64,000 nt of DNA, from assembly GCF_003428645.1 (NCBI RefSeq), contig NZ_QVQH01000002.1, positions 62,997 to 126,996 of the forward strand, in the 5' to 3' direction. The translations under genes were made by a program, and so were the position numbers. This DNA is from Geodermatophilus marinus (lineage in GTDB: Bacteria; Actinomycetota; Actinomycetes; Mycobacteriales; Geodermatophilaceae). The number at the start of each line of letters is the position of its first letter. Positions within the stretch are counted from its first letter, which is position 1. Under the pieces are notes generated by a model. That model was not told the origin of the DNA. It made no database searches and was given only the letters and a program-made list of their open reading frames with translations. Positions 42,051-50,849 of the stretch are shown in pieces.

Positions 42051-43412
42051 GTGACCGCTTCCCCCGCAGGGGTGCCCCCGGGATCCCCCGACGTCCGCAC
42101 CCGCCAGATCGTCGACGTCCTCGTCGAGGCGTTCTCCGACCTCATGCGGGCCGACGCCGACGCCTTCCGGACCAAGTTCCGCAAGATGGCCGCGGACCCG
42201 TTCGCGTTCTACCGCGGCAGCGCCTGCCTGTTCTACGCCGACATGGCCGGGCTCGAGGACCGCTGGAGCGACGAGCGGACCCGGCGGGTGTGGATCCAGG
42301 GCGACCTGCACGCGGAGAACTTCGGCACCTACATGGACGGCACCGGCCGGATCGTCTTCGACGTCAACGACTTCGACGAGGCCTACCTGGGTCACGTCAG
42401 CTGGGACCTGCGCCGGTTCTGCGCCAGCTTCGCCCTGCTGGCCTGGCGCAAGGCGTTCTCCGACGACGTCATCGCCGACCTGCTCCGCCGCTACCTCGGC
42501 GCCTACCTCGACCAGGTGGCCGCCTTCACGCGCACCGCCGACGACCGCTCGTTCGCGCTGGTCCGCGAGAACACCGAGGGCGCGGTGCACGACGTCATCC
42601 TGCGGACCGCCGCGCGCACCCGCCTCGACCTGCTGGCCCGCTCGACCGTCGTCGAGGACTTCGAGCGCCGCTTCGCCGACGGCCCGCGCACCCGGCGGCT
42701 GGGCGAGGAGGAGCGGGCGCGGGTGCTCGACGCCCTCGAGCGCTGGAGGGGGACGGTCCGCCCGCCGGCCCGCCGCCGGGACGTCGCCTACGACGTGAAG
42801 GACGTCGTGGCCACCGGCGGATTCGGCATCGGCAGCGCCGGCCTGCCGGCCTACAACGTGCTCCTGGAGGGGTACGACCAGGCGCTGGAGAACGACGTCG
42901 TGCTCTCGCTCAAGCAGGGCAACGTGGCCGCGCCGAGCCGCGTGGTCCGGGACCCGGCGATCCGTGCCGCCTTCGAGCACGAGGGGCACCGGACGGCGGT
43001 CTCCGAGCGGGCGCTGCAGGCCAACGCCTCCCAGTTCCTCGGCTGGACCGAGATCGACCGCGTCGGCTTCGTGGTCAAGGAGCTCTCGCCCTACGAGTCC
43101 GACCTGGAGTGGGACGACCTGACCGAGCCCGAGGAGATCGCCCCGGTGATGACCCAGCTGGGGCGGGCCACGGCGAAGATGCACTGCGTCGGGGACGCCG
43201 ACGCCGACCCCGCGCTGGTGCCCTTCCAGACCGAGGAGGCCATCACCGCGATGGTGGGGGACCGGCGCGGCGAGTTCGTCGAGGACCTCGTCGCCTTCGC
43301 CCACGACTACGCCCGGCGGACCCAGGAGGACCACCGGTCGTTCGTCGACGCCTTCCGCGCCGGGCTGATCCCCGGCATCAGCTCGAGCGGGGCGCACCCG
43401 GTTCCCCGGTGA
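42051..43412 (+). CDS. DUF2252 family protein (kinase-like fold)
   Basis: A 453-residue DUF2252 protein. Motifs: FRTKFRKMAADPFAFYRGSACLFYAD (near 39-64), WIQGDLHAENFGTY (near 82-95) and FDVNDFDEAYLGHVSWDLRRF (near 102-122). The GDLHxENF and FDxNDFD blocks resemble the catalytic loop and metal-binding Asp of aminoglycoside-phosphotransferase-type kinases, so a small-molecule kinase role is possible; the substrate is unknown. FGIGSAGLPAYNVLLEG and VVKELSPYESDLEWDDL are further conserved blocks. The GTG at 42051 probably starts a leaderless mRNA. Confidence 0.87.
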   Translation: MTASPAGVPPGSPDVRTRQIVDVLVEAFSDLMRADADAFRTKFRKMAADPFAFYRGSACLFYADMAGLEDRWSDERTRRVWIQGDLHAENFGTYMDGTGRIVFDVNDFDEAYLGHVSWDLRRFCASFALLAWRKAFSDDVIADLLRRYLGAYLDQVAAFTRTADDRSFALVRENTEGAVHDVILRTAARTRLDLLARSTVVEDFERRFADGPRTRRLGEEERARVLDALERWRGTVRPPARRRDVAYDVKDVVATGGFGIGSAGLPAYNVLLEGYDQALENDVVLSLKQGNVAAPSRVVRDPAIRAAFEHEGHRTAVSERALQANASQFLGWTEIDRVGFVVKELSPYESDLEWDDLTEPEEIAPVMTQLGRATAKMHCVGDADADPALVPFQTEEAITAMVGDRRGEFVEDLVAFAHDYARRTQEDHRSFVDAFRAGLIPGISSSGAHPVPR

Positions 43413-43418
43413 CCCCCC

Positions 43419-43477
43419 GGCACAGGAAGCTCTTCCCCCGTCAGGGTGCCGGGAACGCGGGAAGAGCTTCCTGTGCC
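43419..43477. terminator. two-way inverted repeat between DUF2252 and GNAT genes
   Basis: Perfect 19-nt arms GGCACAGGAAGCTCTTCCC (43419-43437) and its complement (43459-43477) around a 21-nt spacer. The right arm lies inside the 3' end of the GNAT gene. It would terminate transcripts from either side. Confidence 0.7.
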
Positions 43478-43938
43478 CTGGCCGGCAGGTCGAGGAGCAT
43501 CCCGACGTGCGGGCCGATGCCGGGCACGTCGAACTCGCCGGTGACGGTCGTGAACCCCATCAGCGCGTAGAAGCCGGCGGCCGGGACCCGGGCGTTGCAC
43601 CACACCAGGTCGCCGCCGCGCCCGGCCACCACCGCCAGCCCGGCCTCGACCAGCGCCCGGCCGGCGCCGCTGCCGCGTACCGCGGGGTCGGTCGCCATGC
43701 CGCGCAGCTGCCAGGGGGCCCGGGCGTGCGGCCGCCAGGGGCAGGCGGCCGGCGCGAGCCGCACGACACCGGTCACCCGGCCGTCGGCGGCGCGCGCGGC
43801 CAGGTGCACGGTGGCCGGGTCGTCGTCCCCCGGGAGGCCGGCCGGCCCACCGCCGCGCAGGACGGCGCTGCGCAGCGGGAGGACGACGTCGACGGGCACC
43901 GGCTCGACGGTCGGGGCGGCGCTCGCGTCGGAGGTCAC
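43441..43938 (-). CDS. GNAT family N-acetyltransferase
   Basis: A 165-residue acetyl-CoA-dependent acetyltransferase. The acetyl-CoA loop is in LRGMATDPAVRGSGAGRALVEAGL (near 78-101; R/Q-x-x-G-x-G/A form V-R-G-S-G-A-G), followed by CNARVPAAGFYALMGFTTVTGEFDVPGIGPH, a common pattern in small-molecule GNATs. The target is unknown. GTG start. The last codons (AQEALPAFPAP) are written by the right arm of the inverted repeat at 43459-43477, so the palindrome has probably set the C-terminal sequence. Confidence 0.85.
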   Translation of the reverse strand: MTSDASAAPTVEPVPVDVVLPLRSAVLRGGGPAGLPGDDDPATVHLAARAADGRVTGVVRLAPAACPWRPHARAPWQLRGMATDPAVRGSGAGRALVEAGLAVVAGRGGDLVWCNARVPAAGFYALMGFTTVTGEFDVPGIGPHVGMLLDLPARAQEALPAFPAP

Positions 43939-43993
43939 CCGCCCAGTCTCCCTCAGCGGGCGCGCCGTCCCCGCCGCGTGCGCAGTGGAAGGA

Positions 43994-44042
43994 CCTGCTC
44001 CTCCCCGGCCCTCGCAAGCTCGGGCCGGGGCCCGGGAGCAGG
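43994..44042 (-). terminator. hairpin terminator after the VWA gene
   Basis: Outer arms CCTGCTC/GAGCAGG and inner arms CCCCGGCCC/GGGCCGGGG enclose a 10-nt loop, 3 nt after the stop of the minus-strand VWA gene. Confidence 0.65.
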
Positions 44043-44044
44043 CC

Positions 44045-46039
44045 TCACCGGCTCCGCCGCCCCCTCCGGGTGCGCAGATAATCTGCGACGACGTACTCGC
44101 CGAGCCGGTTGCTGTCGGGGGTGAACACCCGGCCCCCGGCCCGCTGGGTGATGTCGTGGACGAAGTGCACCAGCCCGGGCTCCGGGTCGAGCGCGAAGAC
44201 GTTCATGGTCGCCCCCGACCGGGCGACCCGCTCCACCTCCGCGACGGTGCGGGCGATGGTCTCCGGCATCGGCGGCCAGCAGAAGAACGGCGTCCCGTCG
44301 TCCTCCAGGTGCGCGGTCGGCTCGCCGTCGGTGACCACCAGCACCACCGGCTCGGCGTCCTTGTGCCTGGCCAGGAACCGCCGGGCCAGGATCAGCCCGT
44401 GCTGCAGGTTGGTGCCCTGCAGCGTGTCCACGCTGAGCTCGGCGAGGGTCTCCGGGCGCAGCACCTGGGCGGTCGAGGAGAAGCCGATGATCTGGATCGC
44501 GTCCTGCGGGAAGCGGGTGGTCACCAGCGAGTGCAGCGCCATCGCCGTGGACTTGGCCGCACCCCACGTACCGCGCAGCGCCATCGAGTAGGAGAGGTCG
44601 ACGAGCAGGGCCACGGCGGCGCCGGTGCGCCGCTCGGTCTCCACGACCTCGAAGTCCTCGACGGCGATGCGGACGCCGCGGTCCGCGTCCAACCGGGGGT
44701 CGCCGGCGGTGCGCAGCACGGCGTTGCGCACCGTGCGGACGACGTCCAGCGGCTGCTCGTCGCCGAAGTGCCACTCCCGCGAGGCGCCGGTCAGCTCCCC
44801 GGCGGCGCCGGCGTCCGCGACGTCGTGCTCCCCGCGGCCGGTCGCGTCGAGCTCGGCGAACACCCGGCGCAGCGCCGTCGCCCCGAGCCGGCGCACCGCC
44901 TTGGGGGAGAGCTCGAGCCGGCCGTCGGTGCGGTTGAGGTACCCCTGCCGCTCCAGCTCGCGCTCCATCTGGCGCAGCGCGGCGAGGTCGTCGACGGCCG
45001 GGCGGCCCAGCGCCCGCTGCAGCAGCTCCTCGTCGACGTCGGCCAGCGAGGCGCCGGCGTAGCCCTGGGAGAGCTGGTTGGACAGCGCCTCGAGGTCGGC
45101 CAGCTCGGCGACCGCGCTGGTCGCGTCGCCGAGGCCGAGGCCCTGCTCGCCGTCGGGCACCTGCCCGCGCTGACCCCACGGCAGGTCGGGGCGGGCCTGG
45201 CGCAGCGCGTCCTGCAGGTGGGCCATCTCGCTGGCCAGCCCCATGTCCTGCATCGTCTGCGCCATCAGGTCGGCCAGCTCGGCCCGCTGCTCGGGGGACA
45301 GGCCGGCTATCATCCGCTCCTGCGCGGCCGCCCGGCGGGCCAGCGAGTCGATCAGCTCGTCGACCGACTGCGGGTCGTCCGGGAAGAACTGGCCGTGCTC
45401 GTCCATGAAGTCGGCGAACTGCTGGTCGGTGTCCTCGCCGCGGTTGTGCGCGTCGAGCAGCGCGGAGAGGTCGGCGACCATGTCCTTGACCTGCTGCATG
45501 GCGGCGGAGTCGCCGTCCTGCATGGCCTGCAACGCCTGCTTCATGCCCTGGAAGGAGCTGTCGAGCACCTCGTGGCGCAGCAGGTCCTGGATCCGGTCGT
45601 AGGCCTGGCGGGCCTCGTCGGACCGCCACGGGTACTCCTTGAGCGCGCGGACCGCGCCGGCGGTGTCGTCGGGCAGCGCGTCGAGCTCGGCCTCCGCCAG
45701 GCGGGCGGCGTCGTCCGGGTCGGGGAACAGCTCCCGCCGCTCGGCCTCCACCGCCCGGTCCAGCAGCTCCCGGACCTCCTCGAGCGTGCCGTCCATGCGC
45801 CCGGCGCTGCGGGCCTGCCGCAACCGCTCGCGGACCGAGCGGCGCAGCTCGTCCAGGCCGCGGCGGCCGTCCATGCCACGGCGGAGCAGCTCGCGCAGCG
45901 CCTCGCGCACGCCGCTGCCGGCCAGCACCGAGTCGCCGATCTCGTCGACGGCCCCGCCCAGGTCGTAGGGCGGGGCCAGCGGGTCGGGCCCGCCCCGCCA
46001 GCGTCCGTACCGGTAGCCCTTCCCGGGCCGCCTCACCAC
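44045..46039 (-). CDS. VWA domain protein (ChlD/CoxE-like)
   Basis: A 664-residue protein. Residues 1 to about 440 are a long helical, acidic region with no named domain (RGMDGRRGLDELRRSVRERLRQARS, KEYPWRSDEARQAYDRIQDLL). Residues about 470-650 are a von Willebrand A domain with MIDAS motif DLSYSMA (near 474), a Thr in LQGTNLQHGL and Asp in VTDGEPTAH, so it should bind Mg2+ and a partner protein. The AAA+ ATPase gene ends 2 nt upstream on the same strand; such AAA/VWA pairs act as chaperones or metal-insertion motors. No pigment or CO dehydrogenase genes are nearby, so the client is unknown. Confidence 0.87.
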   Translation of the reverse strand: MVRRPGKGYRYGRWRGGPDPLAPPYDLGGAVDEIGDSVLAGSGVREALRELLRRGMDGRRGLDELRRSVRERLRQARSAGRMDGTLEEVRELLDRAVEAERRELFPDPDDAARLAEAELDALPDDTAGAVRALKEYPWRSDEARQAYDRIQDLLRHEVLDSSFQGMKQALQAMQDGDSAAMQQVKDMVADLSALLDAHNRGEDTDQQFADFMDEHGQFFPDDPQSVDELIDSLARRAAAQERMIAGLSPEQRAELADLMAQTMQDMGLASEMAHLQDALRQARPDLPWGQRGQVPDGEQGLGLGDATSAVAELADLEALSNQLSQGYAGASLADVDEELLQRALGRPAVDDLAALRQMERELERQGYLNRTDGRLELSPKAVRRLGATALRRVFAELDATGRGEHDVADAGAAGELTGASREWHFGDEQPLDVVRTVRNAVLRTAGDPRLDADRGVRIAVEDFEVVETERRTGAAVALLVDLSYSMALRGTWGAAKSTAMALHSLVTTRFPQDAIQIIGFSSTAQVLRPETLAELSVDTLQGTNLQHGLILARRFLARHKDAEPVVLVVTDGEPTAHLEDDGTPFFCWPPMPETIARTVAEVERVARSGATMNVFALDPEPGLVHFVHDITQRAGGRVFTPDSNRLGEYVVADYLRTRRGRRSR

Positions 46040-46041
46040 GG

Positions 46042-47508
46042 TCAGGCCCCGTACACGGTGCGGCCGCCGTCGGTGTCCTTGGCCAGCCGCCGGGTCAGGT
46101 AGAGGCCCTCGAGCGCGAACTCCACCGCGGCGGCGGCCTGCTCGGCCGACTGCTCGCTCTCGGGGACGCCGAGCCGGCCCAGCAGCTCGGCCAGCCGCGG
46201 GACGGTGCCCAGCTGGCCCAGCAGCGCCGCGGCCGGCACCAGGTCGCCGGACTCCACCGTCTCACCGCCGGTGAAGTGCTCCTGCAGCCCGGTGAGGTCC
46301 AGTCCGGCGCAGCGGGCGCGGAAGGTCTGCGCGGTCGCCTGGCGCAGCAGGTGGTCGAGGACCTCCAGCTCGCGCTCGTCGTCCGGGTCGCTGCCGGCGT
46401 CGGCGAACTCGACCTTGCCGCGGCTGGCGGGCACGACCCCGGCCAGGTCGACCACGCGGGCCACCGGCCGGGTCTCCCCGGCCACCGCGGCCCGGCGGAC
46501 GGCGGAGGCCGCCACGGTCTCCAGCGCGGCGATGGCGAAGCGGGCGCTCACCCCCGAGCGCTGGTCGACGTGGTTGGACTCGCGCACCAGCCGGGTGAAG
46601 CGGGCGACGATCTCGGCCAGGTGCTCGGGGACGATCGGGGCGTCCACCGCGGCCTCGCCGCCGCCGCGGCCCCGCCAGCTGACGTCGGCCTCCTGGTGCA
46701 GCAGGCGGATCTCGTCGGCCAGCTCGATGGGGTAGTGGGTGCGCACCTCGGTGCCGAACCGGTCCTTGAGCGGGGTGATGATCCGGCCCCGGTTGGTGTA
46801 GTCCTCGGGGTTGGCGCTGGCGACCAGGAGCAGGTCCAGCGGCAGCCGCACCCGGTAGCCGCGGATCTGGATGTCGCGCTCCTCGAGCACGTTGAGCAGG
46901 GCGACCTGGATGCGCTCGGCGAGGTCGGGCAGCTCGTTGACGCTGAAGATGCCGCGGTTGGTGCGCGGGACCAGGCCGTAGTGGACGGTCTCCGGGTCGC
47001 CGAGCGTGCGGCCCTCGGCCACCTTGATGGGGTCGACGTCCCCGATGAGGTCGCCGACGGAGGTGTCGGGGGTGGCCAGCTTCTCGCCGAAGCGGTCGCT
47101 GCGGTGCAGCCACCCGACGGGGGTGTCGTCGCCGTGCTCGGCGACCTGCCGGTGCGCCCACACGCTGATCGGGTGCAGGGGGTGCTCGTTGAGCTCGCTG
47201 CCGACCAGCACCGGCGTCCACTCGTCGAGGAGGCCGACGAGGGTGCGGATCAGCCGGGTCTTGCCCTGGCCGCGCTCGCCGAGCAGGACGAGGTCGTGGC
47301 CGGCGATGAGGGCCCGCTCGACCTCGGGGACGACGGTGTCCTCGAAGCCGACGATGCCGGGGAGGGTGGGCTCGCCGTCGGCGAGGCGGGCGAGCAGGTT
47401 GGCGCGGATCTCGGCCTTCACGGGCCGGAAGGCGGCGCCGCCGTCGCGGAGCTCGCCGAGGGTGGTCGGAGGGGGAGGAGCGGAGGCGGTGGTGCCGGGG
47501 TCCGTCAC
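46042..47508 (-). CDS. AAA+ ATPase of the ChlI/MoxR type
   Basis: A 488-residue ATPase. Walker A is GERGQGKTRLIRTL (near 78-91), with the family Phe-rich GIVGFEDTVVPEVERALIAGHDLVLLG before it; Walker B and sensor 1 follow in RGIFSVNELPDLAERIQVALLNVLEERDIQIRGYRVRLPLDLLLVASANPEDYTNRGRIITPLKDRFG, the helix-2-insert pattern of Mg-chelatase ChlI and MoxR-type proteins. The C-terminal third is helical. It works with the VWA protein encoded next (2 nt gap). Although automated tools may call it sigma-54-interacting, it lacks the GAFTGA motif. GTG start at 47508; a longer upstream frame overlaps the divergent ilvA gene and was rejected. Confidence 0.87.
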   Translation of the reverse strand: MTDPGTTASAPPPPTTLGELRDGGAAFRPVKAEIRANLLARLADGEPTLPGIVGFEDTVVPEVERALIAGHDLVLLGERGQGKTRLIRTLVGLLDEWTPVLVGSELNEHPLHPISVWAHRQVAEHGDDTPVGWLHRSDRFGEKLATPDTSVGDLIGDVDPIKVAEGRTLGDPETVHYGLVPRTNRGIFSVNELPDLAERIQVALLNVLEERDIQIRGYRVRLPLDLLLVASANPEDYTNRGRIITPLKDRFGTEVRTHYPIELADEIRLLHQEADVSWRGRGGGEAAVDAPIVPEHLAEIVARFTRLVRESNHVDQRSGVSARFAIAALETVAASAVRRAAVAGETRPVARVVDLAGVVPASRGKVEFADAGSDPDDERELEVLDHLLRQATAQTFRARCAGLDLTGLQEHFTGGETVESGDLVPAAALLGQLGTVPRLAELLGRLGVPESEQSAEQAAAAVEFALEGLYLTRRLAKDTDGGRTVYGA

Positions 47509-47578
47509 CCCCGCCACGGTACGACTCCGGGCGCCCGTCGGGCACCGTCCCCGGTCCGCCGCCTGCGAGGATCCGGCC

Positions 47579-48802
47579 ATGGCCGCTGCCCCGGTGCCCC
47601 TCGTCAGCGCCGCCGACGTGGCGGTGGCCGCCGCGCTGCTCGAGGACGTCGCCCGGCGGACGCCGCTGGAGCACTCGCGGGCCCTGGCCGCGCGGGTCGG
47701 CGGCCCGGTCTGGCTCAAGTGCGAGAACCTGCAGCGCACCGGGTCGTTCAAGTTCCGCGGCGCGTACACCCGGCTCTCCCGGCTGGACCCGGCCGAGCGG
47801 GCCCGGGGCGTGGTCGCGGCCAGCGCGGGCAACCACGCGCAGGGGGTGGCGCTGGCCGCGCAGATGCTCGGGATCCGGGCCACGGTCTTCATGCCCGAGG
47901 CCGCCCCGCTGCCGAAGGTCGCCGCCACCCGCGGGTACGGCGCCGACGCCCGCCTCGGCGGGGCCACGCTCACCGAGGCGCTGGCCGCCGCCGGTGAGCA
48001 CGCCGAGCGCACCGGCGCGGTGTTCATCCACCCCTTCGACCACCCCGACGTCATCGCCGGCCAGGGCTCGGTCGGCATCGAGCTGCTCCACCAGTGCCCG
48101 GACGTCGCCACGGTGGTGGTGTGCACCGGCGGCGGCGGGCTGGTCTCCGGCATCGCGGCCGCCGTCAAGGGCCGCCGTCCCGACGTCCGCGTGGTCGGCG
48201 TGCAGGCCGCCGCGGCCGCCGCGTTCCCCGCCTCGCTGGCCGCCGGGCGCCCGGTGCCGCTGGCGTCGATGGCGACGATGGCCGACGGCATCGCCGTGGG
48301 CGCGCCCGGCGCGCTGACCCTCGCCCACGTGGCGCACCTCGTCGACGAGGTGCGCACCGTCAGCGAGGAGGACCTCTCCCGCGCGCTGCTGTTCTGCCTG
48401 GAGCGCGCCAAGCTGGTCGTCGAGCCGGCCGGCGCGGCCGCCGTCGCGGCGGTGCTGGCCGACCCCGCCGCCTTCCCGCCGCCGGTGGTCGCGGTGGTCT
48501 CCGGCGGCAACGTCGACCCGGTGCTGCTGCTCAAGGTGGTCCAGCACGGCATGGCGGCGGCCGGCCGCTACCTGCGGCTGCGGCTGCGGGTGCCCGACCG
48601 GCCGGGCTCGCTGGTGGCGGTGCTGGCCGAGCTGGCGGCCGTCGGCGCCAACGTCCTGGAGGTCGGGCACGAGCGGACGTCGACCCGACTGGACCTCGGC
48701 GAGGTGGAGGTCCTCGTCGTCGTGGAGACCCGGGGCCCCGACCACGCCGACGACGTCGTCGCCGTCCTCGACCGGGCCGGGTGGCCGGTGACCCGCGGCT
48801 GA
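47579..48802 (+). CDS. ilvA: threonine ammonia-lyase with ACT domain
   Basis: A 407-residue PLP enzyme that deaminates threonine to 2-oxobutyrate, the first step toward isoleucine, or degrades threonine. PLP-binding Lys58 is in TGSFKFRGAYTRLS; SAGNHAQGVALAA and CTGGGGLVSGIAAAVKG are the phosphate-binding loops. A single ACT domain (about 325-405; LRLRVPDRPGSLVAVLAELAAVGANVLEVGHER) fits the shorter form between catabolic TdcB and two-ACT IlvA. It starts with ATG 47579, 70 nt from the divergent AAA gene. Confidence 0.92.
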   Translation: MAAAPVPLVSAADVAVAAALLEDVARRTPLEHSRALAARVGGPVWLKCENLQRTGSFKFRGAYTRLSRLDPAERARGVVAASAGNHAQGVALAAQMLGIRATVFMPEAAPLPKVAATRGYGADARLGGATLTEALAAAGEHAERTGAVFIHPFDHPDVIAGQGSVGIELLHQCPDVATVVVCTGGGGLVSGIAAAVKGRRPDVRVVGVQAAAAAAFPASLAAGRPVPLASMATMADGIAVGAPGALTLAHVAHLVDEVRTVSEEDLSRALLFCLERAKLVVEPAGAAAVAAVLADPAAFPPPVVAVVSGGNVDPVLLLKVVQHGMAAAGRYLRLRLRVPDRPGSLVAVLAELAAVGANVLEVGHERTSTRLDLGEVEVLVVVETRGPDHADDVVAVLDRAGWPVTRG

Positions 48803-48955
48803 GGGCGGACGGCGATCGGTTCCCGGCGCCGCACCGGTCCTACCGCCGGAGCCCCGCACCCGGCGGGGCGTGGTGAGGGAGAACCGTGGGTCAGCTGTGC
48901 GCGAACACCGCGTGGATCGGTCGGAAAGCGGTCGGGAGTTGTCCGCACCGGGTCC

Positions 48956-48961
48956 TAGCGT
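48956..48961 (+). promoter_or_regulatory. -10 box before the ABC transporter operon
   Basis: TAGCGT ends 7 nt before the ATG at 48969, suggesting a leaderless mRNA. The -35 is unclear. Confidence 0.4.
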
Positions 48962-48968
48962 GGTGGTC

Positions 48969-49970
48969 ATGACCGATGCGATAGTCGTCGAGGGGCTGGT
49001 GAAGCGCTTCGGCGCGACCACCGCCCTCGACGGGGTGGACCTGACCGTGGCCGAGGGGACGGTGCTGGGCCTGCTCGGCCCCAACGGGGCGGGCAAGACC
49101 ACCGTGGTGCGGATCCTCACGACCCTGCTGCAGCCGGACGCGGGCCGGGTGCAGGTCGCGGGGGTCGACGTCCTCCGGGACCCGGACGCGGTGCGCTCCT
49201 CGATCGGCCTCACCGGCCAGTACGCCGCCGTCGACGAGTACCTGACCGGCACGGAGAACCTGGAGATGGTCGGCCGGCTGTACCGGCTCGGGAAGCGGGA
49301 GGCGCGGGAGCGGGCCCGCGAGCTGCTCGAGCGGTTCGACCTGACCGCCGCGGCCGACCGGCCGGCGAAGACCTACTCCGGCGGCATGCGCCGCCGGCTC
49401 GACATCGCCGCCTCCCTGATCGCCCGGCCGCGGATCGTCTTCCTCGACGAGCCGACGACCGGGCTGGACCCGCGCAGCCGGCTGGCCATGTGGGAGTTCA
49501 TCGCCGACCTGGCCACCGGTGGGACGACGGTCCTGCTCACCACCCAGTACCTGGAGGAGGCCGACCGCCTCGCCGACCGCATGGTGGTGATCGACCGCGG
49601 CCGGGTGATCGCCCGCGGCACCGCCGACGAGCTCAAGGCGCAGGTCGGCGGCCAGCGGCTGGAGCTGACCCTGGCCAGCGCCGGGGACCTCGTGCCGGCC
49701 GCCGAGCGGCTGCGGCCGCTGGGCACCGACGAGCCGCACCTCGACGACTCGACCCGCCGGCTCAGCCTGCCGGTGAGCGGCGGCATGGACGTGATCGCCG
49801 AGGCGGTGCGGCGGCTCGACGGCACCGGGGTCGAGGTGCTCGACCTGGCCCTGCGCCGGCCCGACCTCGACGACGTCTTCCTCACCCTGACCGGTCACGC
49901 CGCCGAGGAGGAGCCGGCCGGGACCGAGGGCGACCGGACGCCGGCCGCCACGGGAGGTGCGCCGCGATGA
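48969..49970 (+). CDS. DrrA-type ABC exporter ATP-binding protein
   Basis: A 333-residue ATPase. Walker A GLLGPNGAGKTTVVRIL (near 34-50), Q-loop TGQYAAVDEYLTG, signature YSGGMRRRL (near 139), Walker B IVFLDEPTTGLDPRSR and switch His region TTQYLEEADRLAD (Gln-Tyr in place of the usual Thr-His, which is common in this group). The C-terminal 110 residues are the DrrA-type regulatory tail. It powers the permease encoded next (ATGA overlap). Family members export drugs such as daunorubicin or lipids; the cargo is unknown. Confidence 0.92.
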   Translation: MTDAIVVEGLVKRFGATTALDGVDLTVAEGTVLGLLGPNGAGKTTVVRILTTLLQPDAGRVQVAGVDVLRDPDAVRSSIGLTGQYAAVDEYLTGTENLEMVGRLYRLGKREARERARELLERFDLTAAADRPAKTYSGGMRRRLDIAASLIARPRIVFLDEPTTGLDPRSRLAMWEFIADLATGGTTVLLTTQYLEEADRLADRMVVIDRGRVIARGTADELKAQVGGQRLELTLASAGDLVPAAERLRPLGTDEPHLDDSTRRLSLPVSGGMDVIAEAVRRLDGTGVEVLDLALRRPDLDDVFLTLTGHAAEEEPAGTEGDRTPAATGGAPR

Positions 49971-50776
49971 CCACGCTCGCGCAGACGCTGTCCGACAGCG
50001 CCACGGTCACCCGGCGCAACCTGATCAAGGTCAAGCGGGTGCCCGACCTGATCGTCTTCGCGACGCTGTCGCCGATCATGTTCGTGGTGCTGTTCCGCTA
50101 CGTGTTCGGCGGGGCGATCGGCGGGCTGCCGGAGGGCATCAGCTACGCCGAGTTCCTGCTGCCCGGCATCTTCGCCCAGACGGTGGTGTTCGGGAGCACG
50201 ATCACCGGGGCCAGCCTCGCCGACGACCTGCAGAAGGGCCTGATCGACCGGTTCCGCTCGCTGCCGATGTCGCGGTCGGCGGTCCTCATCGGGCGGACGG
50301 TCGCCGACGCGGGGCTCAACGTCATCTCCATCGCGGTGATGGCGCTGACCGGCCTGGTCGTCGGCTGGCGGATCAACTCCTCGATCGGGGAGGCGGTCGC
50401 CGGGTTCCTGGTGCTGCTCGTGTTCGCCTACGCCGTGTCCTGGCTGATGGCGGTCGTCGGGCTGCTGGTCCGCACGCCGGAGGTGGTCAACAACGCCAGC
50501 TTCATCGTGATCTTCCCGCTGACGTTCATCGCCAACACCTTCGTGCCGCTGGAGACCTTCCCGGCGGTGCTGCGGACCTTCGCCGAGTGGAACCCGGTGT
50601 CGGCGGTGGTGCAGGCAGCCCGGGAGCTGTTCGGCAACTGGCCGCCCTCCTACCCGGTGCCCGACGTGTGGGCGCTGCAGAACCCGGTGCTCTACACGCT
50701 GATCTGGTCGGCGATCATCCTCGCGGTGTTCGTCCCGCTGTCGGTGCGGCTCTACCAGCGCACGTCCACCCGGTGA
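49967..50776 (+). CDS. DrrB-type ABC-2 permease
   Basis: A 269-residue ABC-2 membrane protein with six hydrophobic segments: TLSPIMFVVLFRYVFGGAI near 36-54, LPGIFAQTVVFGSTITGASLADDLQKGLIDRFRSLPMSR (the amphipathic coupling helix and EAA-like segment), GLVVGWRI, and SFIVIFPLTFIANTFVPLETFPAVLRTFAEWNPVS, typical of DrrB. Forms the exporter with the ATPase upstream, whose stop it overlaps. GGGAGG precedes its ATG. Confidence 0.92.
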   Translation: MTTLAQTLSDSATVTRRNLIKVKRVPDLIVFATLSPIMFVVLFRYVFGGAIGGLPEGISYAEFLLPGIFAQTVVFGSTITGASLADDLQKGLIDRFRSLPMSRSAVLIGRTVADAGLNVISIAVMALTGLVVGWRINSSIGEAVAGFLVLLVFAYAVSWLMAVVGLLVRTPEVVNNASFIVIFPLTFIANTFVPLETFPAVLRTFAEWNPVSAVVQAARELFGNWPPSYPVPDVWALQNPVLYTLIWSAIILAVFVPLSVRLYQRTSTR

Positions 50777-50849
50777 CCGGGGCACCGGCCGGCGGGTCCC
50801 CGCCGGCCGGGTGCCCCGGGGGTGGCGGGGCAGCGCAGGATGGACGGCG

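Noticed and set aside
46042-47508. Sigma-54-dependent activator
   Set aside because: The GAFTGA loop and DNA-binding domain are missing, and it is paired with a VWA gene, as in ChlI/MoxR systems.
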